This document shows, one piece after another, positions 1 through 11,509 of a stretch of DNA of 64,000 nucleotides. Positions within the stretch are counted from its first letter, which is position 1. Each line of letters opens with the position of its first letter. This DNA is from Saccopteryx bilineata (taxonomy: Eukaryota; Chordata; Mammalia; Chiroptera; Emballonuridae). The position numbers and the translations under genes are program-made. A model generated the notes under the pieces. That model was not told where the DNA came from. It searched no databases and saw only the letters and a program-made list of their open reading frames with translations. Where the stretch lies: NCBI RefSeq assembly GCF_036850765.1, contig NC_089492.1, positions 293,158,590 through 293,222,589 on the forward strand, given 5' to 3'.

Positions 1-895
1 GAGTCTAGGCTTGGTGTTGTCTGCCTCCAGTTTTCCATTGTGTTATTTCTAGGTCTTCTTGGGTTGGCATCAGCTATTATTTGTAATCCACTTTCAGATT
101 TGGGCCACTTTGAAGTCTTGATTTGTTTGTTTTCTTAACAGGTGATAGTCTTGTTTACTGATCTCTGCAGGGGCTTATTTGAAACTGTATCTAGGAATGC
201 AGTGGGTGTAACCTGAGACTCTGAAGGCCTCTTCTGCCAGTTACTTTCTCTGGAGGCAGGGTGTTTTCTCAGCTTCAGTAGAGGGAGGTGTATCTCAGAT
301 CTCCATGGAGACCTGAGTTACTGCCCCTCCTCCCCACTTCTTGTTTTCAGCTGTGTCTTGTTGTGCTGATTGGAGCTGGAGAGATGTCTGGAGATCTGTG
401 ACCTGGAAGCACTTTGTCTTTTATTTTGTGGAAGGATCAGCCCCCTCCCCCAGCTATGGCCTCCTCCAGCACTGGATGAGTCAGCTTCTCAGGTCATCCC
501 CTGCATTCCTCTGCCCCTCACTGTCTGTCTCTCTCTCTCCTCCTCACCGTCTGTCTCTCTCTCCCCTTTCTTTTTGGAAGACAAGTTGGCCCTTTCAACA
601 CAACTCATTCCCTGGTCCCCAGGCAAATGGCTGTGAGCAGTATTTTCTGCTCTTTTCCTTGGAGTGAGAGCCATTCTGGGCTCTCAGCCTCACCCCCCAC
701 CCTGTTCCTGTAAGCAGGGGAGATTCAGGCACACCCTACCAGGTTTGTTGTGGCTTCTTCTTTGCTTCTTGGTTTTTGAGAGCTGCTCTTGTAGTCCAGA
801 GTTGGTTTTTCACGCTGATTGTTCACAAATTAGTCTGTAATCCAGTTTGGTGGCGTGAGCTGGGAGTCTGTGCATCTGCCTACTCTGCTGCCATC
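1..895 (-). mobile_element. L1 retrotransposon, 5' UTR part, cut by window edge
   Basis: This stretch is antisense L1 5' UTR. It matches the 5' UTR of the complete L1 at 22.7-23.6 kb almost line for line, including the segments around CAGCTGTGTCTT and GTGTGAGCTGGGAGTCTGTG. The 5' end is near 895, where the sense strand begins GATGGCAGCAGAGTAGGCAG, a typical L1 start. The ORFs of this copy would lie left of the window. Short open frames here are low-complexity CT-rich artefacts. Confidence 0.8.
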
Positions 896-1079
896 TTCAG
901 GTCCCCTGTCTGTCTGTTCTTAACTGTCCCTCTCTCTGATTCTCTCTTTCTGTGTGGAGCGGCTCAGGGAGCTCCCGTGTCACAGTCAGCTGCGCCGCGG
1001 CCGCTGCATCTCGTGCCACAGGTCCCCCACCCACCCCGCAGCTGCGTCTGGGGCCGCACTTCTATGAGCCCGTGATTTA
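896..1079. other. CT-rich then CpG-rich spacer next to L1 5' end
   Basis: A CT-rich run is followed by about 100 bp with several CpGs, including GCTGCGCCGCGGCCGCTGCA. It may be an extended 5' end of the L1 promoter, since the other L1 lacks it, or flanking DNA. No gene is seen. Confidence 0.4.
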
Positions 1080-3287
1080 AAGAAAAGTCTTTATTCTACA
1101 AAAATTTCATATGAATTTGCATCTATTACTACATCTTCCCTTGGTGTGAATTGTGTATTTAGAAGGTAGCAATGTACTGTTTCATTTCAGTAGCTGTAGA
1201 ATACAAGGAAGATTTATGCGTTTTCGGGCTTTCTTCCATGAATGAATTTTTCCAGAATCATCCTTTATATTTTAGTTCATGAAGTGAACATAAGGCAATA
1301 GGATCATGAAAAATGTGGTCGATGGTTTAAAATTGTATTGTAATACATTTATAGACATGTTTTGGAAATTGACATAGTGTATAAAACTTTTTTTATTTGT
1401 TTTAACTGGAGTAATTCATAGAATATTAGCAGAGTACTTAGCATTCTACATGAGGGAAGGGTCTGGATGCAAGGCGTTCTAGAAACAGGAAGTATTGTGT
1501 ATGTGACATTGTGTCCCCCTTCAGGTCCACTGAGAGACTCACACATTGGCAGTTGTCCAGGTTGGTAAAGTATATATATTACAGAACAAGCATGAAATGG
1601 GCATGTAGGAGCCATGAGAAAGCAATGGAAGTCAGATGCCCACAGTGGCTCATGAAGTGCTTCTGTGCCCTAAGGTGGCGGATATTCTTTCCCCTGGCAG
1701 ATGGGCAAGGGCATTTGGAGTTGCCTCTCTGACCCCATGGCAGTCACACCTGGGGCTCCTTGGCATCAGTGTTAAGTGAATGCCCAGGATAGCTTTGTTC
1801 AGTCATCAGGCAGGACGCTTGCCAGAGACAGTGCTCGCGCCACTTAAGATGGTTTCATTGTGGTGAGGTAGGTGAACATTGTGTGGTAGCCACTCAGGAG
1901 TGCTCTCCGTGGTCCTGAGAGGAAAAGATGAGGTAGACTGAGTTTACTGATGGATATAGGGAAAAGTCAAGTGGTTATCAGGGGTAGGGGGTGCAGAGAG
2001 AGAGGGAGAGAAAGATGGAGAGGGATGTATGAGCTCCTGTCGTTTAACTTAGGTGCTCTATGTAGTTGTGCACTCTTGCAGTGTCCTGATGTGGTGGTGG
2101 TGGGGGAGTCACGGGTCAAATTCACCATGTTTTGCATGGTCAATGTTGACTGCATCAGGCCACCCAAGCAGAGCTGGAAAATGTTTAATGTTTGACAATA
2201 ATATACATGAAGAGATTAAGAGTCTTGTTAATATGTTTTTGTTGTAAATGATCACCTTGGAGAGTTGGGGGAATGTTGATGGTCCTGGAACCTAATTGTC
2301 AAAGGTGTAATATTTTGAAAAAGATGGTTACCGGTGAAGATTATTTTTGTCATACATGTGTTGTAAATGATGGATCATATGCAGCTTCAGGGAAAAGGTA
2401 TCTCCTCTAGAGTTTCCCAGGTGTCTCCTGAGCCTAGAACACCCATAGGCAGTCTTTGGAAGATGGCGGGTTTTATGTTTGTTGTTCTTCTTTTGGTTGC
2501 AGCCTCCATGTCTTCACTGAAGAGAGGCATGCCTTGAGGGGTAAGATAGCAAAGGACATGCTGTTTGTGTAGTCATGTACTCTTCATTTCATTTCCATAG
2601 AGTAGGGCTTGTCTTCTCAGTAATAGAGATGTTTTTTGCCCAGGCGCTTTCAGATGTGGGTGAAGGCTTTCTGCACAGTAGGTGCTCAGCAGCGCATGTT
2701 AGTGTCTGCACTGCTTGTCAGTAACTCCCACCCTCTTCATCCAGTATTGTGAAATGCCGCCATCTTAGCTGAATATGCCCCCGGGGCAAATTTGACTTGT
2801 AGGAAGTTGAAATGTAACATTTTTATCATCTTATTACATTTTAATTGTAGTAGTGATTTATTTGGGGGGCTGTTTTAGAATTTTATTTGAAATCATGTTA
2901 ATGGAATGGGCATCACCGTTTCCTTTCCTTACAGGTTTCCAGATCGATGGCCACAAGAGGGACAGCTGGAATTTTCTATCAGATCATGAGAAGGACCCTA
3001 TCCACAGAACCCCTTTTTGTCCACACTGTTACCAGGCCAGGTTTGTGTTTAGCTAGAAAGCCATTTTTCAGTGTCATTATTTGTTTTAGAGAGCCATGTG
3101 AAGTTTGATCAGAAAGGTCATTTTTATTGTCTTCATGTCGCTGTATGGAACAGAAATGTTTGATTAGATACTTGGCGAGGAAAGATTTTGTCCCTGTTTG
3201 TGGCTCATCTTTGTATTATATGAGTAATTGCTTTAAAGAATTATTTTTAATTGTATAACCTCTACAATAATGATCTATTTTTTAGGT
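1080..3287 (+). repeat. Diverged duplication unit, forward copy 1
   Basis: Non-coding sequence that recurs in several diverged copies in the window. Shared landmarks are the block at 1085-1215 (also 26.3 kb, and inverted at 62.56-62.70 kb), the block at 2080-2310 (inverted at 55.24-55.40 kb), a GCCGCCATCTTAGCTGAATA core near 2757, and a pyrimidine tract ending TTACAG at 2934. The small ORFs are not shared between copies, so coding is unlikely. No exon or RNA gene could be assigned. Confidence 0.65.
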
Positions 3288-3560
3288 GAGAGGAGGGGAG
3301 ATAGTGATGCAAACTTTCATAGGTGCCCTATCGGGAGCCACGCAGCAACCCCATCTGGGGCAGATGCTCCAGTCTGGAGCTGTTTTCAGGTCCTGAGGCT
3401 GACAGCGTGGCGGCCACGCTCCACTGCTGGAGGGGGAGAGGGAGAGGGAGCAGGGAGAATTACATGGTCGTTTCTTCGTATGCCCTGATCCGGAGTAGAA
3501 TCTGAGTTGTCCATATGCCGGGCCAACAGTTTATCCACTGAGTGAACTATCCAGGGCTGT
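3288..3560 (-). repeat. Old tRNA-type SINE-like fragment
   Basis: Reads like an antisense ancient SINE. There is a GA-rich run near 3430, then a degraded tRNA-like head (ATCCACTGAGTGAACTATCC) near 3535-3555. It is too diverged to place in families A-C. Confidence 0.45.
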
Positions 3561-3631
3561 CTTTATGATTTTTGTTCATTAAACTTTAGGTCTTCAATTC
3601 TGGTTGGGTCTTGGCACTTTCTAACTGAATG

Positions 3632-3775
3632 CGCCCCTGAACAATTTTTTTTTTCATTTTCTGTTGCATGAGGTTTTAGAACTGTTTCTATATATTTCTG
3701 CATCACTGATTCCAAATCTGAAATCCGTTTTTTGGTGCATGCTCTAGTTTTTATGCAATTTTAATTTCTTTTTGT
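3632..3775 (+). repeat. Left terminal inverted repeat of the DNA transposon
   Basis: Pairs with the reverse complement of 6618-6771. The outermost recognisable match is GAACAA followed by a T run and TGTTGCAT. Similarity continues inward past AAATCTGA to TGCAATTTTA. It is imperfect, as expected for an old element. Confidence 0.6.
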
Positions 3776-3958
3776 TACAGTTAATGGCATGCATTGGTTT
3801 TTAAATTGGAGTTAAAGGGCAATGATTCTTGGATTGAACATAACCACAAGGCAATTAATGTTTTACAAACATCACTTTTACATAATTGTAGTTTTTTTAA
3901 ATGTAAAAAATTATTATCTGATAAAAATACCCTCTTATTTTGTTTTAAGATTGAATCA

Positions 3959-4330
3959 GGCCCTGACTGGTTAGCTCAGTGGTAGAGCATCGGCCTGGCA
4001 TGCGAGAGTCCCGGGTTCGATTCCCGGCCAGGGCACACAGGAGAAGCGCCCATCTGCTTCTCCACCCTTCCCCCTCTCCTTTCTCTCTGTCTCTCTCTTC
4101 CCCTCCCGCAGCCAAGGCTCCATTGGAGCAAAGTTGGCCCGGGCGCTGAGGATGGCTCTGTGGCCTCTGCCTCAGACACTAGAATGGCTCTGATTGTGGC
4201 AGAGCGACGCCCCAGATGGGCAGAGCATCGCCCCCTGGTGGGCATGCCGGGTGGATCCTGGTCGGGCACATGCGGGAGTCTGTCTGACTGCCTCTCCATT
4301 TCCAACTTCAGAAAAATACAAAAAAAAAAA
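3959..4330 (+). repeat. SINE family A
   Basis: tRNA-like head with GGTTCGATTCCCGGCCAGGG, CT-rich middle, CTCF-like CGCCCCCTGGTGG, and an A tail. The target duplication AAGATTGAATCA flanks it at 3947 and 4331. It sits immediately before the start codon of the transposon ORF. Confidence 0.95.
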
Positions 4331-4341
4331 AAGATTGAATC

Positions 4342-5994
4342 ATGGTTTCTTCAAGTAGGTGTAAATATAAGAATAGTCCTGACACCTTCTGTTATATATG
4401 TGGCTGTTACACATTTAAACGTCAAAGGAGCAATATTTCATCATTTGTAACACGTGCATATATTGCCTATTTTCAAGTTCCCCTTGGTGATTAAGACAAG
4501 AATTGGGTTCCTCATATTGTATGTCATAATTGTGAGGAAATGCTTTGTGACTGGACAAAAGGAAAATGCAAAGGAATGTGTTTTGGTATTTCCATGGTTT
4601 GGCATGAACCTAAGGACCACAACAGTAACTGTTATTTTTGTCTGATCCATACAAAGGGCATCGGCAAGAAAAAATGGCATGTGATCACATATTCTAATAT
4701 TCCTTCAGCAACATGACCTATCCCACACTCTGAGACACTCCTGGTTCCAGTTTTCAATGGTTTTATTTCTTCTAAGGATGAAGAAAGTGAACATGGTGAT
4801 CAAGTGTATTTTGATAAGATGCATGAGGAAATGGTTGTAGAATCTGAAGGGTCTTCTTCTGATGCCAAGCAGTCATTAACCCCTTAGCATTTTAGCCAAT
4901 CTGAATTGAATGACTTAGTAAGAATGACATAAAAATTGTCCTCAACTTTCTGAAGTATAAGGAGCATAACTGGATCATTCATGTGGATTTTTTTTTTTTA
5001 CAGAGACAGAGAGAGAGTCAGAGACAGGGATAGACAGACAGGAATGGAGAGAGATGAGAAGCATCAATCATTAGTTTTTCATTGCGCGTTGCAACACCTT
5101 AGTTGTTCATTGATTGCTTTCTCATATGTGCCTTGACCGTAGGCCTTCAGCAGACCGAGCAACCCCTTGCTGGAGCCAGTGACCTTGGGCTCAAGCTGGT
5201 GGGCTTTTTGCTCAAACCAGATGAGCCGGCACTCAAGCTGGCGACCTTGGGGTCTCGAACCTGGGTCCTCTGCATCCCAGTCCGACGCTCTATCCACTGC
5301 GCCACCACCTGGTCAGGCTCATGTGGATCTTAAAGTGGTAAATTTCCTGCTAGGACAACAGAGAGGTTTCACAAAATATCCTTGCTTTCTGTGTTTGTGG
5401 GATAGCCGAGCTCGGGAGAAGCACTGGACACAGAAGGGGTGGCCGAAACATGAAGCTCTGGAAGTAGGGATGCAAAATATTGTGAATGAACCTGTAATTA
5501 ATTGAGACAGGATCATTTTTCTCCCACTTCACATCAAACTTGGCTTAATGAAGCAATTTGTTCAGGTTTTGAATAGAGAAAATAAAAAACATATTATTTC
5601 TGCTTTTCCTGCCTTGACTTTCGAGAAGATAAAAGCAAGTGTATTCGATGGACCTCAAACTCAAACCCTCATACATGACAAAGAATTTGCCAAGAAGATG
5701 AATAAGGAGAAAGCAGCATGACAGTCTTTTGTGGCAGTTACAAAGAACTTCCTTGGCAACAAAAAAGCAGAAAACTATGAACTTCTGGTTCAAAGGATTC
5801 TGTTGGCTTTCCGTGACATTGGATATAACATGAGAGTTAAGATTCACTTCCTGAACAGTCACCATGATAAGTTTCCTGAAAATCTTGGAGCTGTTTGTTA
5901 GTCATGAGCAGACTACTGCTGGAGCATCAAACGAGATTGTCCTCAACAAGTACACAAACACAAGAGCTACAAACGCAAATTTTTGCCTGAATAG
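4342..5994 (+). pseudogene. Decayed transposon ORF: zinc-finger protein of an uncharacterized, mostly invertebrate family
   Basis: Reading from ATG at 4342, one frame runs about 200 codons with only a few stops (TAA, TGA, TAG). It shows Cys/His pairs of a zinc-ribbon type: CYICGCY near residue 17, HIVCHNC near 65 and CYFC near 105. After an internal deletion near 4960 and a SINE, the frame resumes at 5318 with DLKVVNFLLGQQ and KYPCFLCLWDSR. It continues with further stops and a second deletion near 5900, ending KSYKRKFLPE at 5994. From memory this architecture matches proteins annotated as uncharacterized in many arthropods and cnidarians. The biochemical role is not known to me. Lying between inverted repeats, it is probably the transposase or an accessory protein. 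It cannot make a functional product. Confidence 0.65.
4989..5318 (-). repeat. SINE family B
   Basis: Full copy, T run first and ending CACCTGGTCAGGC. The duplication TCATGTGGAT lies at 4979 and 5319. It splits the transposon ORF. Confidence 0.95.
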
Positions 5995-6037
5995 AATTTA
6001 AATAAGTTTTGCGCAAATTTTATGATTAAAATAAGTG

Positions 6038-6450
6038 GGGTTTTTTGTTTTTGTTTTTTGTGTGTGTGTGTTTTTCTGAAGCTGGAAACGGGGAGAGACA
6101 GTCAGACAGACTCCCGCATGAGCCCGACCGGGATCCACCCGGCACGCCCACCAGGGGGCAACGCTCTGCCCACCAGGGGGCGATGCTCTGCCCCTCCAGG
6201 GCGTGTCTCTGTTGAGACTAGAGCCACTCCAGCGCCTGGGGCAGAGGCCAAGGAGCCATCCCCAGCGCCCAGGCCATCTTTGCTCCAATGGAGCCTCGGC
6301 TGCGGGAGGGGAAGAGAGAGACAGAGAGGAAGTAGAGGGGGGTGTGGAGAAGCAGATGGGTGCTTCTCCTGTGTGCCCTGTTCGGGAATCGAACCCAAGA
6401 CTTCTGCATGCCAGGCCGATGCTCTACCACTGAGCCAACCCACCAGGGCC
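6038..6450 (-). repeat. SINE family A
   Basis: Antisense copy with the duplication TAAAATAAGTG on both sides (6027 and 6451). It carries two CCACCAGGGGGC motifs near 6147 and 6170. A TG run sits in its tail at about 6058. Confidence 0.95.
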
Positions 6451-6617
6451 TAAAATAAGTGTTTTAATATGTTCTATTTTGAAATTGTAGACAAATTCTG
6501 ATGCAATTATATCTTTTATTGTATTAGTGTATTTACTGCATTATATAAATTATTATATTTTCACAAAGATGATGCCCAAGAAGACATTCTACTTCATTAT
6601 GTTAATTAAACTAAATG

Positions 6618-6771
6618 TTGAAAATTTTACGATAAGATGAAAACCTAAAATTTTGAATTGCAAAAAAACTAGCTTACAGAGAAAAACTAATGTCAGATTT
6701 GAGATCAGCACACTCGAATTAGGTAAGAACAAGTGTTTTTGAGGATGCAACAAAAATTTTGTTCCCCAGTG
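6618..6771 (-). repeat. Right terminal inverted repeat of the DNA transposon
   Basis: The reverse complement starts CACTGGGGAACAAAATTTTT and parallels the left repeat. Flanking TAATG may be part of the target duplication. Confidence 0.6.
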
Positions 6772-6779
6772 TAATGAAC

Positions 6780-7020
6780 GAATGAGGGCCGTGGAGGGTC
6801 TGGAGGCCAGAGGTGCGCCGGGAGGACCGACAGGCGGGGAGAGACGGGCAGCGCGGGCGGACTCAAGCGCAGTACAGTCCAAACCCGTGGTGAGAAGGGG
6901 CCCCAGGACCGTGGGTCGGGCTCCAGGTGATGCCATTGTCCAGGCCACGTGAAGGTGAGATGCCATGGAGTTACTCACGTAGGTGGTAAGGAAAAGTGAA
7001 AAAGTGATGAAGCGTCAGGT
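6780..7020. other. GC-rich, CpG-containing spacer
   Basis: About 180 bp of GC-rich sequence with repeated CpG (GGGCAGCGCGGGCGGACTCA) falls between AT-rich elements. It is too short to call a CpG island with confidence, and no exon is evident. Confidence 0.35.
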
Positions 7021-8426
7021 TTTCTTCTTTGCTCATGGGTGCAGGTAAGACTGTTAGAATTTCCTATAGGTTTTGGAGCGCGGTGTTACTACGTTTCAGT
7101 TGCAATTACATTGTAAGTGCCATTGTTTTTCGTTTTGGGATTTCTTTAAAAGTATTTTACAACTTGCAAGTATAAGGACTGTGAAGTTAATTTTTGTTGC
7201 TGATTTCTAAAGGAACCGTAAGGAGAGGAAGATACATAGTTTCTATGTGTCACCGCAGGTGTGGAGCAGAACACAGTCGCCTTTACAATCGTCGTCCGCG
7301 CGATGCCCTGGCGCCCTCGTGTGGGCTTCTCGGGGAATAACCCCTTAACGCAGGTGCGCAGAGAAGGTTCCGCAGAGCGGGTCCCCTACGAGGGAGGAAT
7401 CCACTTTAGTAGTTCACGTTAAGTGTTTTCTCTCCTTACCGATTATTTTGAAGGAGGGAGGGGGTCCTCTCGCTTCTGAAGGAGAGAGGTGTGATTCATC
7501 TATTTCAATGATAAATTTTTCTGTTTTTTCTTGTGGTTCTGCTGTACATCATTGGGAGATTATGTTTCCGATTTTATGTGCAGTGCATGAAAAGCAGGAA
7601 CTCCCGGGTCCATCCATCTCAGCGGTAGGAAGCGCTGTTCTTTGTAGTCATGGTTTTTGCCCTCAGCCCTACTAAGTGTTGTGTAATGTCCATTTGTATG
7701 ACGTTCGCATAACACATGTGGGTCCGCAAAACACAAAGTAGGTTTACAGTAGTGAGTACGAGGAGGAATTAATTATCCTCTTCCTATGTATTAATTACTG
7801 TAATAGCGCATTCCCTTACTGTTTTTGCATTTCAGAATATCTCCCTTGTGGTGGTACGAGTTTTGATTTTGTAAGGAAGGTGTCTTTTCTATTGTTTTAA
7901 ATTTTATGAAGTGTAAATGAATTTATTTGCTAAGGTAAATGTGCACGAGTGTCCCTGTTTCCTGAGTGTTTTCATGTGAATGAGCCAGAGAAAACTAAAG
8001 TCAGGTATGAGCGGTGGGGCCCGTCCCTCAGAGGCTGACCAGAGACGAGAAGCAGGGTCAAGAGAAAGGTACTGGGCTGGGCCGGAGGGAAATGGGGCCC
8101 AGACCCGAGGTGGATACTTTGCACGGGAAGAAGGAGGATGTGGGTGGATGTGAGGCCAGGTGCTGCCAGGCAGGCTCCGTTCTCCCGGGGTCAGAGGTGT
8201 AGAGGTGAGAGGATCCCCGGACCCCGGGGATGTCAGGAGGGCGGAGGGGTCACTAGGGAGGGGTTGGGGCAAGAGGAGCAGCCGGTTGTGAGGAGCGGAG
8301 AAGAATCCCCTGACGGTTTGTGGGGCGCATGTCCCACTCCCAGTGTAAGTGAGCACTTCCAGTGGGAGCACTTTTCTGTTTCAATGGAGACAATGTTGAG
8401 AAAACAATGTAATTCTTTTTCTAAAA
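7021..8426 (+). repeat. Diverged duplication unit, forward copy 2, first part
   Basis: The stretch 7250-8010 aligns with 29350-30170. Shared blocks include a CTGGCGCCCTCGTGTGG segment (7308 and 29403), a TTCAATGATAAATTTTT segment, and TTGCCCTCAGCC. No open frame is conserved between the two. Confidence 0.6.
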
Positions 8427-8588
8427 AGATTTTAGTCACTGATTTTAGAGAGAGGAGAGAGAGGAGCGTGAAACATTCATCCGCTGTAGTCGCCCCAGAT
8501 GTGCCTTGACCAGACAAGCCTGCGGTTTCCAAGGTGACGTCAGCATTCCAGGTCCATGCTTCATCCACTGCGCCACCCCAGGTCAGGC
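8427..8588 (-). repeat. SINE family C
   Basis: Antisense copy with AAGATTTTAGTCACTG at the tail side and GCGCCACCCCAGGTCAGGC at the head end. It is diverged. Confidence 0.8.
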
Positions 8589-10130
8589 TAATTATTATTA
8601 TCATTAATATTATTACTATTATATAATTATTAAAGACCATGAAAATACTGTGTGTCTTTGGGTAGCGTTTTATAATTTCATTAGTGTAGATCATCTCTGT
8701 TCTTGTGACGCAGATTCCCAGGCATTTTTACCTGTTTTACCGGTAATTGGGTTTGAAGAAATATATTATTCACTCAAGAGAGTTTTTGTATAAGTGGAAT
8801 ATTTATGTATGACTGTTATTTCTCCTCCAGTGTAGTAAAATTTTTTGTTTGTAATAAATGTTAGGTGATTGTCATGAGTCATCCAGGTACATAAGCTAGT
8901 ATGTCGTCGTGATCAGGATAGTGATGTAGGTGTAAGTCATGTGAAAGTTGTCAAAGCTTGAAAGGTAAGAGGTAGAACTGAGGTCATGCGAGGAGTTGGC
9001 AAAAATAGTTTTGTGAGTTAAAATACACTGATGAGTCAGTAAAATAGTAACATCCATCTTAGCGTTTGAAATGAGTGTAGGTCTGGGATGCACGCTGTGG
9101 TAGTAATCCTAAGTATGGTTAGTCATTACCCATGCTCCATGTAGGGTGTCCGGGGAATATCCACTATGGTCAAAGTCTTCATTTTTGAAGAAGAAAACTT
9201 TAGAGGGAGAATTTTAGAATCTAATGAAGTAAGATGAAGGATTGGACGTGATCATACACAGATGTAGATATGAAAGTGATTTCTGTGTCATGAAAAGAAG
9301 CAGTGATGGTGAGGTGCTTAGTCTAGTTCTGTCTCCGAGTGATTCAGTCTCATAACACGTGAGATGTTCCTCGACGCCTGAGTGTTTTTGAGTGTCTCGT
9401 CACCCCAGGGCAGTCGATTGAAATCATGGCAAGATGGGAGGTTTTGTGTTTGTTGTTGTTCAGCTTTGGTTTTGAGTATCTATGGTGATATTTAAAGAGA
9501 GAAATTGTATTTCAGATTTAGGATTTAAAATGACTTGCTGTTTGTATTCTCTTTTAAAAACAGTTCTTATTGTTCTATGTAGATTAGGGTCTGTGTTTTG
9601 AGCACCACGGATCTTTTGGGCCGAGTCCATCTTTGTTTCAGGTGAAGGGCTGAGCAGTGTAGGTGCTCACGTGCTTCTCTGTTCTTTCTAGTCAGTGCTT
9701 ACAAATAAACCCAGCCCTCAACACTCCTTACAGTGCAAAATGGCACCATTGTGGTCGAATCATCTTTGGTTCAGAAACCTGACACAGATAGCGAATTTCT
9801 GGAGAGCAGGATAATAGGAACACAGCAGTTTTCGTATTTTCCATTGAAAGTATTTTGTAACTTTAACATTGATTTATGTTGAAATGTCTAGGAAGGTGGT
9901 TTATCATTCAGTAGGATCAGTTTTTAATGAGTTATAAGCATTCTTGAAAAGCATGTTAGATGTATTGTTGGGGATGGTGGGATAGTTATGTATCTTGAAT
10001 TTTATTTGGCTATTATAGTTTTTTTTATATACGTAGTGATTTTTTTTGTGGGGGGGGGGTTGCATCAGTTTTGAGAGGTTTGCCATATCCGTGGATGAGA
10101 GAGGTATGTTAAGTCACTTTAAAAAAATGT
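8589..10130 (+). repeat. Diverged duplication unit, forward copy 2, second part
   Basis: The stretch 8930-9120 parallels 15500-15690. The stretch 9300-9900 parallels the stretches near 12.1-12.6, 23.8-24.4 and 28.1-28.6 kb. No gene is seen. Confidence 0.6.
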
Positions 10131-10464
10131 TTAATTTTTTTTTTTTTTTTTTTTTACAGAGAGAGGGATAGACAGTGACAGGCAGACAGGAATGGAGAGA
10201 GATGAGAAGCATTAATTATTAGTTTTTCGTTGTGCGTTGTGACACCTTAGTTGTTCATTGAGTGCTTTCTCATATGTGCCTTGACCGCGGGCCTTCAGCA
10301 GACTGAGTAACCCCTTGCTAGAACCAGTGACCTTAGGTCCAAGCTAGTGAGCTTTTGCTCAAACCAGATGAGCCTGCGCTCAAGCTGGTGACCTCGGGGT
10401 CTCGACCTGGGTCTTCGGCATCCCAGTCCAACGCTCTATCCACTGCGCCACCACCTGGTCAGGC
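10131..10464 (-). repeat. SINE family B
   Basis: Antisense copy ending GCGCCACCACCTGGTCAGGC. TAAGTCACTT occurs before it, directly after it, and again after the next SINE. Confidence 0.9.
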
Positions 10465-10478
10465 TAAGTCACTTTTTT

Positions 10479-10645
10479 TAAAGATTTTATTTATTCATCT
10501 TAGAGAAGGGGAGAGAGAGAGGAGGGAGAAGAGCAGGAAGCATCAACTCCCATATGTGCCTTGACTGGGCAAGCCCAGGGTTTCGAACTGGCAACCTCAG
10601 CATTTCAGGTCAACGCTTTATCCACTGCGCCACCACAAGTCAGGC
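10479..10645 (-). repeat. SINE family C
   Basis: Starts AAAGATTTTATTTATTCATC and ends CACCACAAGTCAGGC, flanked by TAAGTCACTT. It forms a tandem pair with the family B copy at the same target. Confidence 0.9.
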
Positions 10646-11315
10646 CTAAGTCACTTTTTATAATTATGGATTTTTCTCTTTTCCGTTTATAGGTCTGTGA
10701 CTTATTATTCGAGTTTGTTACTTATTGCATTGAAGTTAGATATTCAGTCATTGGAATGTATGGAAATGAATTTGTCCATAATTTGTTGGACCACCTTTTG
10801 TTTTCCAGTGTAGTGCATGGTATCCAAATACGTTTTGGTTTTATTTCCATTTCTATTTTTTGCTGTGTTATGGTGTAGGTGGCTCCAGCATTTTTTATTA
10901 GTTGCGCATGTCTGTTAGCATCCACAGTAAGTGATTTTTGCAGACAGTAGGATGCAGGGGTGTTGATTTTTTTTTCACATAGCTGTTGTGACACCAGTTA
11001 TTTTATGAAGAAAGTATTTCCTATGATGTAAAGAGAAACCTTTATGGTATAAGAAGAGATGTGTTTGCATCTAGTAATGGATGTTCCATTCCAAGAAGTA
11101 GGCTATGTATGTCTGTCAGTAAGGAAAAAGGTGTTTTTTTATTTTATTTTAAAAGTGATGTAGTATAATTTGAATTAGGTTGAGGACCAGGGTTCCGGAA
11201 TATTGGTTTATCTGTTGTTTGCTTTATATTGTAGAGGAACTGAAGTTAGGTGAAACTGGTAGATAGTAGTGTTCTGTGGTCTCTTAAAAATTTGTTTTGA
11301 GAAGAAGTGTATTTT
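10646..11315 (+). repeat. Diverged duplication unit, forward copy 2, third part
   Basis: 10690-11130 parallels 25020-26400 and part of 1080-1220 (for example GTTTGCATCTAGTAATGG near 11067). It is non-coding. Confidence 0.5.
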
Positions 11316-11496
11316 TTTTAAGATTTTATTTATTCATTATAGAGAGGGGAGAAAGAGAAAGAGAGAGAGGAAAGGGGGGAGGAGCAGGAAGCATCAATTC
11401 CCATTTGTGCCTTGACCAGGCAAGCCCAGGGTTTTGAACCGGCAACCTCAGCATTTCCAGGTTGACGCTTTATCCACTGCACCACCACAGGTCAGG
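11316..11496 (-). repeat. SINE family C
   Basis: Antisense copy with GAGAAGAAGTGTATTTTT duplicated at 11300 and 11497. Confidence 0.9.
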
Positions 11497-11509
11497 TGAG
11501 AAGAAGTGT

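Larger units (their letters stand above)
3632..6771 (+). mobile_element. Decayed DNA transposon with long terminal inverted repeats
   Basis: The left end (3632-3775) and the reverse complement of the right end (6618-6771) align by eye over roughly 140 bp. Shared words include GAACAA, TGTTGCAT, CTGAT..CAAATCTGA, CTAGTTTTT and TGCAATT. Between them lies one decayed ORF (4342-5994) on the same strand. Three SINEs (3959-4330, 4989-5318, 6038-6450) landed later, so the element itself is about 2.0 kb. AATG occurs next to both ends and may be a 4-bp target duplication, but the exact termini are uncertain. The superfamily is not identified. A Sola-type element would fit a 4-bp duplication, but this is a guess. 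Confidence 0.65.

Noticed and set aside
3959..4030. tRNA genes at SINE heads
   Set aside because: The heads keep A- and B-box-like sequence but do not form a full cloverleaf and are attached to SINE bodies with tails and target duplications.
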